From assembly GCA_029204225.1 (NCBI GenBank), contig CM055111.1:28108340-28172339 (forward strand): a stretch of DNA of 64,000 nt, read 5' to 3'. Under the pieces are notes generated by a model. It was not told the origin of the DNA, did not search any database, and worked only from the letters and a program-made list of their open reading frames with translations. The DNA comes from Diphasiastrum complanatum. Its lineage: Eukaryota; Streptophyta; Lycopodiopsida; Lycopodiales; Lycopodiaceae. A program made the position numbers and the translations under genes. Numbering within the stretch: the first letter of the stretch is position 1; every line of letters starts with the position of its first letter. Below, in pieces: positions 13,343 to 25,548 of this stretch.

Positions 13343-14301
13343 CCTGCTCCCAGAGTTTGAGTCCCTGTCCAAAAGAGAAGGAACCAGACAAGGCTAGTCA
13401 AGTGAGAAACCAAGGCCAACCAATGGAAGAACAAGATTGACTAGCCAACTGATGATGAAGTTGGGCCATCTAGGGCAAAAGTAGAAAGATAGAAAGATCC
13501 CCTCTCATTTCCCTCCGCCTAAAAAAAAATAAGGCTCTTTAATTGTCGCTAAGTAGATGATGGGCCAGCCCAATTAATTCTTGATACACTGCAAATTCAA
13601 GGGGACCTTCCTCAGACCCCTGGACTAAATGTTTTACCGGATTCCTCTTCAGAGAGTAAAAAATCTTTGGATGTGTTTGTACATACTACAGAGGATCTAG
13701 ATAGATATATAACAAAATCAATTGTTTCTTTTTCTTGAAAGCCCTTCCCAATGATTGGAAACCGTATATAAAAATATAGTTGTTAAAAAATTGATTCGTC
13801 TCAAGCAGACATTTTTTTTATTTTGAACGATATATAGCATTTGACGAATCGATCGATAAGAAAATTGATAGATTAGGTATTTTATATATATTCGGTCTCA
13901 TATATGAATTATTTTATTCCTGATGTCTGTAAGGAACTTAAGAATAAATCTTCAGACCTCACAGATCCAATTGTGGAAGGTGGACTCAATTATTGGTATC
14001 AAAGCAACAATGTTTCCAGTGCTTTGGTTTTAACTCAATTTTTGTCACTTGCTCATGGACGAGAAGTCGGCTTTATCATCTTTATGACTTATGCAAGACG
14101 ATATTGAAATATTTGTTGTATCATTCTATCAAAAGTATATATTAATGATTGTTTTATTTGGAATCTATGTGCATTGTTTTTCCCATGTTTAACTATTTTG
14201 AGACTATTCAAGTTCTCAAATAAAAAATCTCATCTCATAATATTGTCTATTATGTATTAAATATGTAAAAACAATGAAAAGATAGTATTATAAAATATGG
14301 C
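13343..14301. other. No recognised gene
   Basis: AT-rich sequence between the histone pseudogene and the next LTR. A 67-codon frame (13904-14107) has no family match that I recognise. TGGTATCAAAGC near 13995 resembles a tRNA primer-binding site but has no LTR end beside it. Confidence 0.35.
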
Positions 14302-15094
14302 TGATGACAAAATTTCCAGAATTCACACATGTGGGGAATGTCCACAAGAGTGACTGATCTTAATTAAGCTTTGTGATTGGCTCTATAACCTGATTCTAGA
14401 TTGATCAACAAACTAGTTCAGAAGAAATGGCTAATCCACAATCTAGCATGCTAATCAACAGAATATAATAGCAATGATCAAAGAATGAAAAAATATAAGA
14501 TTTCAATGTATGAGCATTAGCCTCAATACGAGTTAGAGAGAGACAGCTAGAGAGATAACAAGCAATATTTGTTTAGATCCAAAATGACATGAGATAGCTA
14601 CAAAACTTTGGTTCTTCAGTATTAATTGTGTGGAAAACTACACATATTTATGGAGATTGAGGTATCTCAAGGTAGAATCATATCTATCCATTCCAAAATG
14701 ACATCTACAGTGACATCTAGAGTCTATGTGACATTTGTCACTTGTCATGCATGAAATTCTACCAACTTTTTACAAGTGTACTAGTTCTAACTAGAAATGT
14801 CCAAATCATCATGCATGTGTCCAATAAACTTTGTGCATGTCTTGCATGTCACTATGGATCACTTACAATTAATGCATGTGAGTTGCCACGAGTTTCTACA
14901 AGCATAATCATGCTAATTCTATGTCTACAAACTATATGCAAGTTGCATTTATCAAACTAGACAATACATAACCATGTAGCTCGAGTTCTATGTAGGCCAA
15001 ACTTGGCATTTTGCATTAATGAGCTACATACTTGCATGGTACAACATTTGTTGCAAGCCAAGAAATCAATATGGATTGTTTTTCAATTTTAACA
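14302..15094 (-). mobile_element. Copia 3' LTR (minus strand)
   Basis: On the minus strand the LTR begins TGTTAAAATTG at 15094, directly after an AGGAGGAG polypurine tract (about 15095-15103) that ends the pol gene of the neighbouring copia. The distal end is placed at 14302 (TGATGAC, complement ends in CA) from similarity to sister LTRs and is less certain. A CACACATGTG palindrome lies at 14325-14334. Confidence 0.65.
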
Positions 15095-17330
15095 CTCCTC
15101 CTAAAAATGATCTATATTGATTTGAATATGGATCTTGGTATAATTCCAAGGTTGTCTCTATGCTTGTTAAAGGACTTTTGCCCAAAGGTTTGGTGAGCAT
15201 ATCTGCAATGCAAGATGATGTGTCGATGTGCTCCAATTTGATTTCACCTCCAATGAGCTTCTCTCTCACGAAGTGATGTGCAACTTCGATATGTTTGCTC
15301 CTTGCATGGAATATTGGGTTGTTGGCAAGGGCTTGAGCTGAAATGTTGTCACACATGATCATAGGTATATTTTCTTCCATAATTATCTTTAGCTCCACTA
15401 GTAACCTCTTGATCCAAAGCACTTCCTTTGTTGTTGTAGTGAGCGCTTTGTACTCAGCTTCACATGATGAGAGTGATACAGTATCTTGCCTTTTGGAAAG
15501 CCAAGATATCAAGTTTCTTCCAAGATATATAACATAAGCACTTGTAGATTTCCGATCTGCTCTATCACTTGTAAAATCCGAGTCAGAATAACAAATAATA
15601 GAAAGATATTCACTTTTATATAATAAACCAAAATCAAAAGCTGAAGAGATATATCTAAGCACTCTCTTGGCCTTTTTCCAATGATAAATTGAAGGATTTT
15701 GCATAGCCTGGCTCAACTTATGAGCACTAAAGCTTATGTCAGGTCTAGTTATTGTGAGCCAAATTAAGGAGCCTATAAGACTTCTAAAAAGTGTGATGTC
15801 CTCGAAGGATCTTTCATCACCTTTGTTAGAGTCCTTTACATTTTGCTCCATAGGTGTTTCTATACTCTTACAATTCAACATATTGAACTTTTTTAACATT
15901 GAAAGAGCATACTTAGATTGACATATGAAAGCTTTATCTTTAAGAAAGTCAATCTTTAATCCTAGAATATAGTGTATTTTTCCAAGATCTTGCATCTTGA
16001 ATTCTTTTCCAAGTGCAATCTTGGTTTCCTCAACTAACTTGATACAACTTCCTGTCAGAATGATATCATCAACATAAATAAGAAGGATGACAATATCTTT
16101 ATCAAAAAACTTGACATATAAGGAAGGATCATAGTTACTAAGATTAAATCCTAGTGACCCAAGGAAGTTGTTAAGTTGAGAATACCATGACCTTGGGGCT
16201 TGCTTTAATCCATATAAACTTTTGAAGAGCAAGCAAACTTTTCCCTCATCATGGATGAACCCAATAGGTTGATCCATATAGCTCTCTTCTTCTAGATAGC
16301 CATTTCGAAATGCATTAGAAACATCTAGTTGAAGAATTTGCCAATTGAAAAAACAAGCAAGAGAAATTATGATTCTAATTGACACCATCTTTGCAACTGG
16401 GGCAAAGGTCTCCTCATAATCAAGTCCATATACTTGAGCAAATCCTTTAGCACAAAGCCTAGCCTTGTACTTGTTGATTGTGCCATCTTGATTATGCTTG
16501 ACTCAAAAAACCCATTTGCAACCAATGGTATGCTTGTTGGATGGAAGATCCACAAGTTCCCATGTATTATTGGCCATCAAAGCATCATATTCTTCCTTCA
16601 TGGCAAGGTACCATTCCTTTGAGTTGATAGCATCATATACATCCTTCGGCTCCTCATGAGAAATAAAATAGGCACAATTAGTGGAGTTGATTTCCACTTG
16701 CTTTCCTCTATCTTCATAGGTAAGCCTTCTAGGCTCCGGCCTTTCTCTTTGAGATCTCCTTGGTGAAAAAATTCGAGGTGACTCCTCCTCAAATCTCGGC
16801 CCCATCTCTCCATGATGATCTTCAAGGGTGATGATTGGAGTATCTTTGTGAGAATCTTTGAACTCGGCCTTCTCAAGAATGTATTTTTGATCTTCATGGA
16901 ATATCACATCTTTACTCTCAATTGTAGTTGAGGTAGAGGGAACATAGATCCTGTAAGCTTTCTTGTTGGATGCATATCCAACCATGATCCCTTTAACAGA
17001 ATTAGGATCATCTCTTTTCCTTGTTTCGAAGGGCATATTAACAAAGCAAGTACAACCAAAAAAAGGTGATCTACCGTAGGTTTTTTTTGAAACAAGACTT
17101 CAAAAGGTGAATTTCCAGCAAGAGCACTGTGAGGTAATCTAATGCACAAATAGTTTGCACAATTTATAGCTTCACCCCAATATTCAATAGGCAAAGAAGC
17201 TGCTACTCGAATTGCTTTAGCACACTCACATAAAGATCTGTTTTTCCTCTCAGCTACTCCATTTTGAGATGGAGAATAGGCACAAGAAAATTCTCTCTTT
17301 ATTCCTTCACCTTCACAATAATTGATTGTA
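15066..17330 (-). pseudogene. Copia pol: integrase C-half, RT, RNase H
   Basis: Minus-strand Ty1/copia polyprotein. Reading from 17330: the end of the integrase core (SPSQNGVAERKNR), the integrase-RT linker, RT (CKWVF at about 16510, ETFAPVAKM, YVDDIILTG near 16080), RNase H (SDSDFTSDRADRKSTSAYV) and the C-terminal LTKPLGK block. The last 440 codons (16388-15066) are uninterrupted. I see two lesions: a stop at about 16500-16502 (CGA to TGA in CKWVFR) and a frameshift at the T8 run near 17080-17090. Gag, protease and the first integrase catalytic Asp are missing because the element is cut off near 17330. The 3' end runs into the LTR at 15094. Few lesions suggest a fairly recent copy, but it is not autonomous. 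Confidence 0.9.
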
Positions 17331-17550
17331 AAGGAGTTGAAACTCCTATGGAACTAAGTGTAAAAGGTTCTAAGGAAAGTGATGAAGCATCCTTTTAGGA
17401 CATCACTGCCTATAGAATGCTTATTGGTTCCTTGATATACTTAACCATCACTAGACCAGATCTTAGTTTCTGTGTTGGCAAGTTGAGTCAATACATGCAA
17501 AGTCCATTAATGTGTCATTGGAAAGGAGCAAAAAGGGTGTTAAGGTGTAA
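17326..17550 (+). pseudogene. Copia RT/RNase H connection fragment
   Basis: The plus-strand frame reads GSLIYLTITRPDLSF, LSQYMQSP and HWKGAKRVLR, the conserved segment between RT and RNase H of copia pol (compare SLIWLTITRPDISFSAHKLS at 15.7 kb on the other strand). One in-frame stop precedes DITAYR. It abuts the minus-strand copia head-to-head, so two elements are juxtaposed here. Confidence 0.75.
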
Positions 17551-18383
17551 CAATTAAATATCCGATCCGTCCCCTGCTGACCCGACTGGCTCCTTCAATT
17601 ACAACTCTGGAGTGAGGCTTCCCTAGTAGAATTCAGATGCTATGCAACCAATTGAAAGCAAATATGAGTTATCTGAGGGACAATGACTCTCTAGAATGAA
17701 GTTCTGTTACCAGTAGTCTAGATACATGCGATCATCAACATTCAATGCATCATCGAGATGAAGGTAAGTTTTTTCATCACAGCGCCGCTCGGGAATGAGG
17801 CTTCAACAGTAGCAGCCAGGTACTCTAATGATGATGATTGTGAGGCGGCGGGTGTTTCAGAAAAACAACAGCCTAAGATCAGAAGGGAGACATGATGGTG
17901 TTCCCAGAGGACAGAAATTATGCTAGCCTCAAATGTAAACAATGGGATATACTCAACTTCATCAAATTTGCATGGAACTTTAGTCAATACGCCTAGACGA
18001 CAGTAGCCTCAAAATTGTCTGGATGACTTTTTAGCAGGCGTGGCCAACGAAGCTGTGTATTCTAGAGCCACATACTGATTCGAATATGTGATCTTGTGGA
18101 TAGAACGTCAACGACGGTGCTCTGGCCACTCTCCGTGTTGCCTATGTTACTAGACCATAAAACAAGGTCTTCACTCTTATTCAGAAGATTTTAGAGTGAG
18201 TGGTCTGATCCTAGCTCTGGGATGATGCTCTGACAGTAGAACTTACATATCTGAAACGACGATCAAGTGGCAGTAGCTGCCCATGGCTCTCGGGTGTTCA
18301 TGCACAGAATTTGTAAATCCATCCCTTTCTCTCTCAAAAGGGACTATTACTTTCCTCTCTTGTGGATCGAGCCATCTCCCTCC
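17551..18383. other. Unassigned sequence, mixed composition
   Basis: Higher GC than its surroundings. A minus-strand 81-codon open frame (17987-17742) begins MTKVPCKFDEVEYIPLF and has no family I recognise. It could be a captured gene fragment or chance. The solo LTR that follows interrupts this sequence. Confidence 0.3.
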
Positions 18384-19039
18384 TGTGAAAATTGTCAACA
18401 TTTCCTAGCTAGTTTGAGGCCTAAATTGGCTAAAATTGTAAATAGTTTTGGTTCTGGAGTTTCACACGTGTGAACCAGGCCACAATGTTTTTATTTACTG
18501 TATTTTTTCAGTATGATGAAGTGTCAAACTTCATACCCTTCAAAATGAGACCATTTTGATGTATTTTGGTCATATAAGCCATTTTTAGCTATTTTTCCTA
18601 TATAGGGAATATCTAGGGTCAAGTACCTTCTAGAGAGAGGAGAGAGAGTCATCTTCCTCATCCATAAATAGTAGGGAAGTCGTGGAGAACAGGTTGGAGA
18701 AACCTTTTGTATGCTTCATTGAGATCAATAGATCATTGTCATTGTTTCTTCCTCCATTGAGAGCATTGTTGTGTGTATTGTCTTCAAGCTATTGTGTATG
18801 ATCTTAGGTGCTTTCCAAAAGTGATAGGCTGATGTATTATGGACTGTATAATGCTATTTTGGGCCGCACTTGATGTTTATGGAAGTTTCCATTTGTGATA
18901 AATGCTTTTTGATCAAGTTCTTTGCATTCTAGGTAGCATAGAATGTGTTGCCAATTCCTAGCTTATGTAGTTTGGAGTGCAAGCATTCAAGCCAATGATC
19001 TTGGAGTTTAGATCCACTTAGGATCTGTATTTTTCACAC
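18384..19039 (+). mobile_element. Solo LTR, 656 bp, TSD CCTCC
   Basis: Begins TGTGAAAATTG and ends TATTTTTCACA (inverted ends), flanked by CCTCC on both sides (18379-18383 and 19040-19044). CACACGTGTG palindrome at 18463-18472. No internal domain. Strand is assigned by TG...CA reading and could be reversed, because the ends are symmetric. Confidence 0.8.
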
Positions 19040-20371
19040 CTCCCTCTACGGTGGACCCCAAAAAATCATGGCCTCAACCTCTCGTGAAGTTGGCTCCTAA
19101 AACATGGAAAGAAGAGCTCTCTCTCCCTTACAGAATGGACCCTCACAGGCTTTGATCATGACATAAACTCCCTCTCTCGCTCTCAAAGAACATCTCATTC
19201 TGACATCAACTCGCTGTTTTGCATAATCCACATAATGGCGGTTCTCTTATAGCCATACTCTCTCACGTAACATTGCCAAAGATTAACCACAACTCACTCT
19301 ACCAATAACATACAAAAAAAAGTTCTCCTTCATCATCTCACCCTTCCACTCAACATTCTTCCATTCTCCCACGTTCATGCAAGAAGAGGCCCCTCCTCTT
19401 TATAGGCATCCCTCCAAGCTTTCCCCTTCACAATGCCAAATTTTCATGCTTCAAGCCTTTCATGAAAGGTGTCCCGCTTTGTGCATGGCTCTTAGTTGTG
19501 ATTGGACTTGAAGTGGTACCCCCTTTGTCTTGAAAAGATGTTTTGGTTCACTGGTACTGGGGTACCACTTGTGTGAGCCACTTTCCTCTTTTGCACTTGT
19601 TGGTGGTGTAAATGGCAAGTACTTCACTTGCTTGTCTTTCTTAATTGGGTAGTCCTCTTTGCTACTTGTGGTCAACCCCTACCACTTTTAGGTAGGATAT
19701 TTTTGCTATGCACTTTTGGCCTCCACTTGTATTTTTCATTTGCGTGTTTGTGGGCCATGGCTCAAGCCGTCGAGGTGGTTTGTCTTTCAATGTGCCGTTT
19801 CAACTTGCACTAGAATTTGCCAATATTTTTATTGCAGTTTCCTTGACCCTGTCCCATAATTTTCGACCGTTTGTTGTGAGTTGATTTTGCTGATTTTTTC
19901 CGTGTGTTGTTACTGGCGAGCACTCATGACTCGGGGTTTCTTCAAGGCAACAAGTTCCCTGAAAAACACAGTAGGCAATTTTTTCATTAATAAAAGTAAT
20001 GGAGTACATTGAAAATTTGCTCAGACTTGCCGGCTAGTATTATCGGGCCAATTCTAAGGCCGTAAACTAGTCTATGGGCCATTTCTAAGGCCTCAAAATT
20101 TGCTCTAGCCACATTTTGGGTGGGCTGGGACCCACTTCTATGGGCAACTGTGTATTTTACCAGTAATAGCTGGGTTTTTCATGCCGATTTTTATACAAAA
20201 CTATAAAATTGCTCAACAGTAGTCCGATCTTTCGTGTGAAAATATCGGCACCCTTGTTGGGTGATGCTAACCACAAGGATTTTGTATGGTGTCCTTAATC
20301 GCTTCTGGTTCCTGGCTCCATCGCTTCATTTGGGTTGTACCACCATTTGGTGAGGTGGATCTTTGTCGGTT
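19040..20371. other. No recognised gene
   Basis: A pyrimidine-rich stretch (about 19040-19420), then sequence with no family I recognise. Short frames on either strand look like chance. Confidence 0.35.
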
Positions 20372-21091
20372 TTATCCTAGGGCCCCAAGATTGAAGCAGC
20401 CACTTTTGTAGATAATGGGCATAATGACCAGCCAGCCGAACAAGCTCATCTTTGTGGTGTGCGGCAGTGATAGAGAATCCACATGAGCTTTCACAAGCAT
20501 CCTTGTAATCCTCGAAACTGTCGGGGATGAGTGGCCACCTAAACCGGAGATGGGAGCTGGTGGTCTTATCTCAATGGGTTGGTCATGAAGTGGAAATTCC
20601 ACCGGCGGCAAGTACAAAATGGAGAGAATTTCCTTTCCCTGCATGGGGTAGGATGGTAGTGCGTTCCTTGAACTGGTGATGTTAGATTTCCCTTTTTCTT
20701 TTTCCTTCTGTTGGTACTCATGCAACAGTTGGGCTATCATGGTTGTGGTGTTTTTTGTAGTGGCCAATTCGATTTTTTAAGTTGGCAATGATCTTCCTTG
20801 TCCCTTGAACTCCTCGTCATATCTTACTTTTCTCCGATCGCTCATGTCCTTGAGTTCGGTGTATTTATGCTTCCACATATCTCGGTCCCGCTGGGCACTA
20901 TTGAAATCATTGGTGGCTCGAATAGTAGCGTGTTTCTGTCTTCTGAGTTCTTCTTGCAGCTCTCATTTTTATGTGTTTGTCCGCTATCGTTCTTCTAGCA
21001 TGAATCTTGCCAATTTCTTGTGTTGTTCCACTGCACGTTGGTTGCTAGGTGGTTGTGACCCTCCTGCGCTTGGTTCATTTGATGCGTCCAT
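20372..21091 (-). pseudogene. Antisense coiled-coil-like ORF upstream of gypsy
   Basis: From ATG 21091 the minus strand stays in one frame to a stop at 20372 (240 codons) with four in-frame stops; the last 131 codons (20767-20372) are open. The N-terminal half is rich in Glu, Arg, Lys and Gln with heptad-like spacing (ELQEELRRQKHATIRATND, WKHKYTELKDM), predicting a coiled coil. The second half is proline-rich (LPPVEFPLHDQPIEIRPPAP). No family was recognised. Tat-lineage gypsy elements are known to carry extra ORFs, some antisense to gag-pol, and this one lies just upstream of a gypsy gag in opposite orientation. The link is inference. Confidence 0.45.
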
Positions 21092-21339
21092 TTCTTGTGA
21101 ATACATGCAGTCATAGTTTCTCAATCTGCCAGATGCATTAATCCTTGTATTAAATCCTGGTGGTATTGGCTAAAACAGGTCCCTAGTAGTCTGCAGTTCA
21201 TTGTTCATTCACCAATCTTAAGATCCATTTGAATCTGAGATATCAGAAAAAATAACAAAAATCAATCAAATCTGCCAGATTTGGTCAAAAAAGAGACAAA
21301 ATTCGTCATCAGAGCTGATAACCTTTTACTCTCTTTCAA

Positions 21340-21965
21340 GAAACCTTTGCCGAATTGAAGACACCTTTGGTTTTTTTTACAAAACTTTCAGTTTGAAGGG
21401 CAAAGATTAATTCCCAGTGAATTTCCAGAAACATCAAAAAAATCGTTAAAAAACACCAAAAAATCGTCAAAACCCTAAAAATACAAAAAAAGAATCTTCG
21501 CCCGATTCACTGTGCTTAGGTGTGATTTAGATCTATCGATTGCTAGGTCGGCGAAGAATAATACCAAAAATAAAAAGGTTTTCAGAAGATCAGTTGTCAT
21601 ATTGCTGTATTTTTGCCAAAAAAGTCACTATTTTGCAAAAATACCAATCTTACTCCTGATACTTCGCCAGAACCTTCATCGAGATTCCAAAACATGTATT
21701 TATAGTGAGATACTATGTTTTGAGTTCAACGAATATTCTTCTTGATCAGATCACATAAATTCTTGAATTTTACCCTCACCAGACTACAGAAACTATAATT
21801 TCTTGTGTTAAAAACCTTCGTCCGATTTTCCGTAGTTGTATCTATGTCAGAACCTTCACCTGAGAAGTTGGCAAAGGTTATTTTCCTACAAATTGCCAGA
21901 AAAGTGTTCAGAGAGTTTTTTCCCAAAATAGCACTGTTGAACCTTCGCCGAGACAACCTTCACCA
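21340..21965 (+). repeat. Dispersed AACCTTCGCCGAG-like motif, 5' of gypsy gag
   Basis: The leader before gag carries repeated variants of AACCTTCG(C/T)CGA: near 21342, 21493, 21661-21680, 21812, 21851, 21940 and 21954. Spacing is irregular, so it is not a tandem array. The same motif recurs downstream of pol (26990-27310). Confidence 0.65.
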
Positions 21966-22215
21966 GACCTATTTTTAGTTTCTGATTTTCCAGATCAAGT
22001 ATCTGTCAAAATTTGGATCAAATCTGATATATTCTGATTTAAATTTCGAGAGATTTATCATTTTTGAGAAGTATCGATCGATTAAATTTTGAAAAGTTTT
22101 TATCAAATAGAATCAGATTCTTGAAAAGTGGAATAGATCTAGTAGATCTGATCTGAGATAGTTTTTTGAAAAATCTAGATCCAATCTCATTATCTATTTT
22201 ATCTAAATTTGTGAA

Positions 22216-23190
22216 GATGGCTACCCCTGGAGCTACTCCACAGGAAGTCAATCCAATTATTGCTAGAAGAGCACCTCGATTGGATCTATCCAAATAGAAT
22301 GGATTAACGAATCCAGTTAGATTTCTTCAGATCTATGCTGAATCCTGTGAAGTCTATGGTGAGATTTATCCTCAAGATAAACTTAAGCTGTTTCCTATGG
22401 CCTTAACAGGCGCAGCACAAGATTGGTACTATAATCAAGATGAAACTGAGTGTACAGATTGGGAGGTTGTTAAGCGAGCCCTGATCACACGGTTTAGACC
22501 ACAAAAGTTTATGGAAGATCCTTTCCTACTTTTAAGTAAAATTAAAATGGGAAAACGGGAAATGGTTCGAGATTACATTGAATGGGTGAAACGTCTTAGA
22601 TCTAAATGCGAACCTGAGATAATTAACAAAAATGCCATGATTATGTGATTTTTGTCAGGTCTACCTAAATGGATCAGATGTGAGTTGAAATGCCATAATG
22701 AGTATGCACTCTTGAAAAATGATATGGACAATGCAATTCGGGAGAAGGATGAAGATTCAGATGAGGAGCCAAATATCAGTATGTTGCCTTATACAGCAGG
22801 ACAGACTACTACGACATCCACCACCATTGCATCAACGAATGCCAATGCTACTGCAGAAATGCTGCTCAATGAGTTTGAGAAACATCTGCAAGAAGAAGAG
22901 GAGCTTGAAGTTGCTAAAGCAATAGCTGAAGTTCAGGCTTCACCATTGCAGCTGCTAAGAAATTTACGTACGGATATGAATGATCAGTTACATCATCTTG
23001 AAGAACCCTTCAAGATGACTGAACTAGAAGCACCGCATACAGAACTACTCATGAACATTTTGTCTAGAAAGATCAATATTTCATTGGGAGAGTTCCTGAA
23101 ATTATTGCCAAAAGCAAAAGAAGTCAGCGCAAAAGTTAGCTCAAGAAGAACCAGAAGTCCATCAGGAGCCACTTTTTTGTGCTGGATTTG
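22216..23190 (+). pseudogene. Gypsy gag (degenerate)
   Basis: ATG at 22216 opens a Ty3/gypsy capsid-type gag. The retrotransposon gag core is visible as FPMALTGAAQDWYYNQ, TDWEVVKRALITRFRP and a LPKWIR block. In-frame stops occur near 22297 (after LDLSK) and at 22646-22648. The second part (22652-23190) is acidic and Glu/Leu-rich. I see no CCHC zinc knuckle. It leads into protease and RT, consistent with one decayed gag-pol. Confidence 0.85.
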
Positions 23191-23269
23191 AAGAATCTAA
23201 CGAAGTACTCCATGTTGGAGCCGCTTGGAAAAGTGAACAACAAAGCTATGTGCAAAATGGGGCCTTACA

Positions 23270-23540
23270 AAGATTAAGTCTGCTACTTTTGCTATTAAGC
23301 TAGCTGATCAAACGACAGTTTGTCCACCAGGAATGGTGGAAGATATACTTGTCAGAATTGCGGGAGTATAGTTCGTCATTACTTTCGTAGTGATGGACTT
23401 ACCAGAAGCACCAAATGTCTACCGAATTCTATTAGAACGTCCATGATTACAAGTTGTGCAAGTAATTCACTTTTGAAAATCATGAACGTGCAGTTAAAAT
23501 TAATCCTACAACTTGGAATATCAAACCAGTGGTTCAAAAA
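23270..23540 (+). pseudogene. Gypsy aspartic protease remnant
   Basis: One frame reads IKLADQTTVCPPGMVEDILV, then FVITFVVMDLPEAPNVYRIL and LERP, matching the second half of the retropepsin domain of gypsy elements (ADQ...GxxxxVxVxVG...FVVxDxP...LLGRPW). The catalytic D-S/T-G part is not readable upstream, and stops interrupt the frame. Confidence 0.6.
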
Positions 23541-24188
23541 GAGGATGACAATTCGTCAACAACATATCATACTTTGACTAGAGAAAAATTTGAGAGTTTA
23601 TTACGATTTTCAAACGGATACTGTCAATTGGAATGAAGCTCTTGCAACAATTGATTGTACAGCAGGATATATGTGTCAACAAGATAATCAATCAGATTTG
23701 AGCGAGATTTTCTTATTAGATCGAACTTTGGATACACCAATCACGTTTTCACTGAATGTGTTGAATGTAGCCGGGATATCAATGGAACCTATACCAGATC
23801 CGATTGAGGATGAACTCAGTCCTGTGAGTCATGCCTTGACTTATGATGGCAATGCAGAACTTACGGATGAGCAGATTCTAAATCATATGGATCTGACCAG
23901 ATTTGGAGTGAGTAATGTTCTTGATGAACTCACAGTAAAACCGCCCAAAGTAGTTATATTAAAGGAAGACAAAATCACAGGATTGATGATGAAGAAACAA
24001 GCTAAGCAACATTATAATACGATCCTGAAATGGAAAAATCTCCTTTAAAAGATTGATTCAGAGACAGTGCCACCCTTATTGGATAAAGGCAAAGGAAAAG
24101 TCGAGATTCAATTCCTGCTAAGAAAGCTAAGCGAAGATGCAAGACAAGTCCTTTTGAGAAAGAACAAATAGATGTAGTCCAGCATTAT

Positions 24189-25515
24189 ATGCCTGAAAAG
24201 ATTGTACAAGTTGGATCACAACTTACTCCTGAACAGTATCAAACACTCCGCTTGTTACTTATTAAGTATCAAGATTGCTTTGCATGGACTTATCAAGATT
24301 TGAAGAGTATTCCGACATCAATGATTGAACATACCATACCTTTAGTACCTGATGTAGTTCCAAAGTTTACAAAATTCTATCGTTGTAATCCTAATGTGGC
24401 GGACCTGATAAAGAAAGAACTTCGGAGATTGCTTGACGTCGATTTTATTTATGAGATCGAGCATACTGAATGGATTTCATCGATTGTCATTGTTTCTAAG
24501 AAAAATGGAAAATTGCGGATCTGTGTGAATCTCAAAGCGTTGAACAAAGTGATGCGAAAGGATCACTTTCTGTTACCTTTTACTGAAAGCATTTTGGATC
24601 GTCTTGCTGGAGCGGAATCTTATAGTTTCTTGGATGGATTTAGTGGTTACAACTAGGTTAAGATTGCACCTACCAATCGTCATAAAACTGCTTTTGCAAT
24701 AGAATGGGGCACCTATGCTTACAAAGTAATGCCGTTTGGACTCTATAATGCACCAAGTTCATTCCAAAGAGTAATGCAATTTGCTTTTAAAGATTATCTG
24801 CAGAAATTTCTTGAAATTTACTTGGATGACTTGGGAGTTCATAGTACAGATACAGACCACCTAGATCGATTGGAGAAAGTATTTGAAAGATGCCGCAAAT
24901 ATCAGATTTTTCTAAATCCGAAAAAATGTCAGATATGGGTTTCCCACGGAGTTGTGCTTGGACATGTAATATCAAGACATGGTATTGCCACGGATTATTT
25001 TAAGATCAAAGTTATTGTGGAATTGCCACCGCCAGCAACAATTCGGAGTTTACGTATCTATGGGTCATGCGAACTACTATCGAATCTTTATTATCTTCTT
25101 TGCGGATTTAGCACGACCTATATACAAACTGACTATTGTTCCTATTTGGACAGTAGAAGCGTTAGAAGCCTTTGAAAAATTAAAAAAAACATTAACTTTA
25201 GGACCAATATTGCGTTCTCCTGATTGGATGATAGAGTTTCATGTTCATACGGATGTCTCAAAATACGCCATTGGATCAGTTTTGACGCAGCCAAGTGACT
25301 ATAAGAAAGGTTATCCTATAAAAGTTGCAAGCAGACAGCTTACAGATCCAGAAAAGAATTATTCAACAACAGAATGTGAGGCATTAGCCATGATTTTTTT
25401 TGTTCAAAAATTTTATCACTACCTCATGGAAACGCACTTTGCATTTTATACGGATCATCAACCGTTACTTTACTTGGTAAACAAGACATGCAATACTGGA
25501 CGTATTGCAAGATAG
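24189..25515 (+). pseudogene. Gypsy reverse transcriptase and RNase H
   Basis: RT: TPEQYQTLR, DCFAWTYQDL, WISSIVIVSKKNGKLRICVN, YSFLDGFSGYN, YKVMPFGLYNAPSSFQRVMQ and the catalytic YLDD at about 24822-24833. A stop follows SGYN at 24654-24656, and a frameshift lies near 25050. RNase H follows: FHVHTDVSKYAIGSVLTQPS, CEALAMIFFVQKF and FYTDHQPLLYL, stopping at 25513-25515. The RT resembles the non-chromovirus Athila/Tat side of Ty3/gypsy (FAWTYxDL, LKALN). Not functional. Confidence 0.88.
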
Positions 25516-25548
25516 TTATTGTTATTGACTGAATTTGACTTTTGAATT

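Noticed and set aside
13994-14006. TGGTATCAAAGC as a primer-binding site
   Set aside because: No LTR ending in CA abuts it, and no gag follows.
16598-17194. Overlapping frames at the copia integrase-RT linker as separate genes
   Set aside because: They are frameshifted readings of one pol gene around the homopolymer near 17085.
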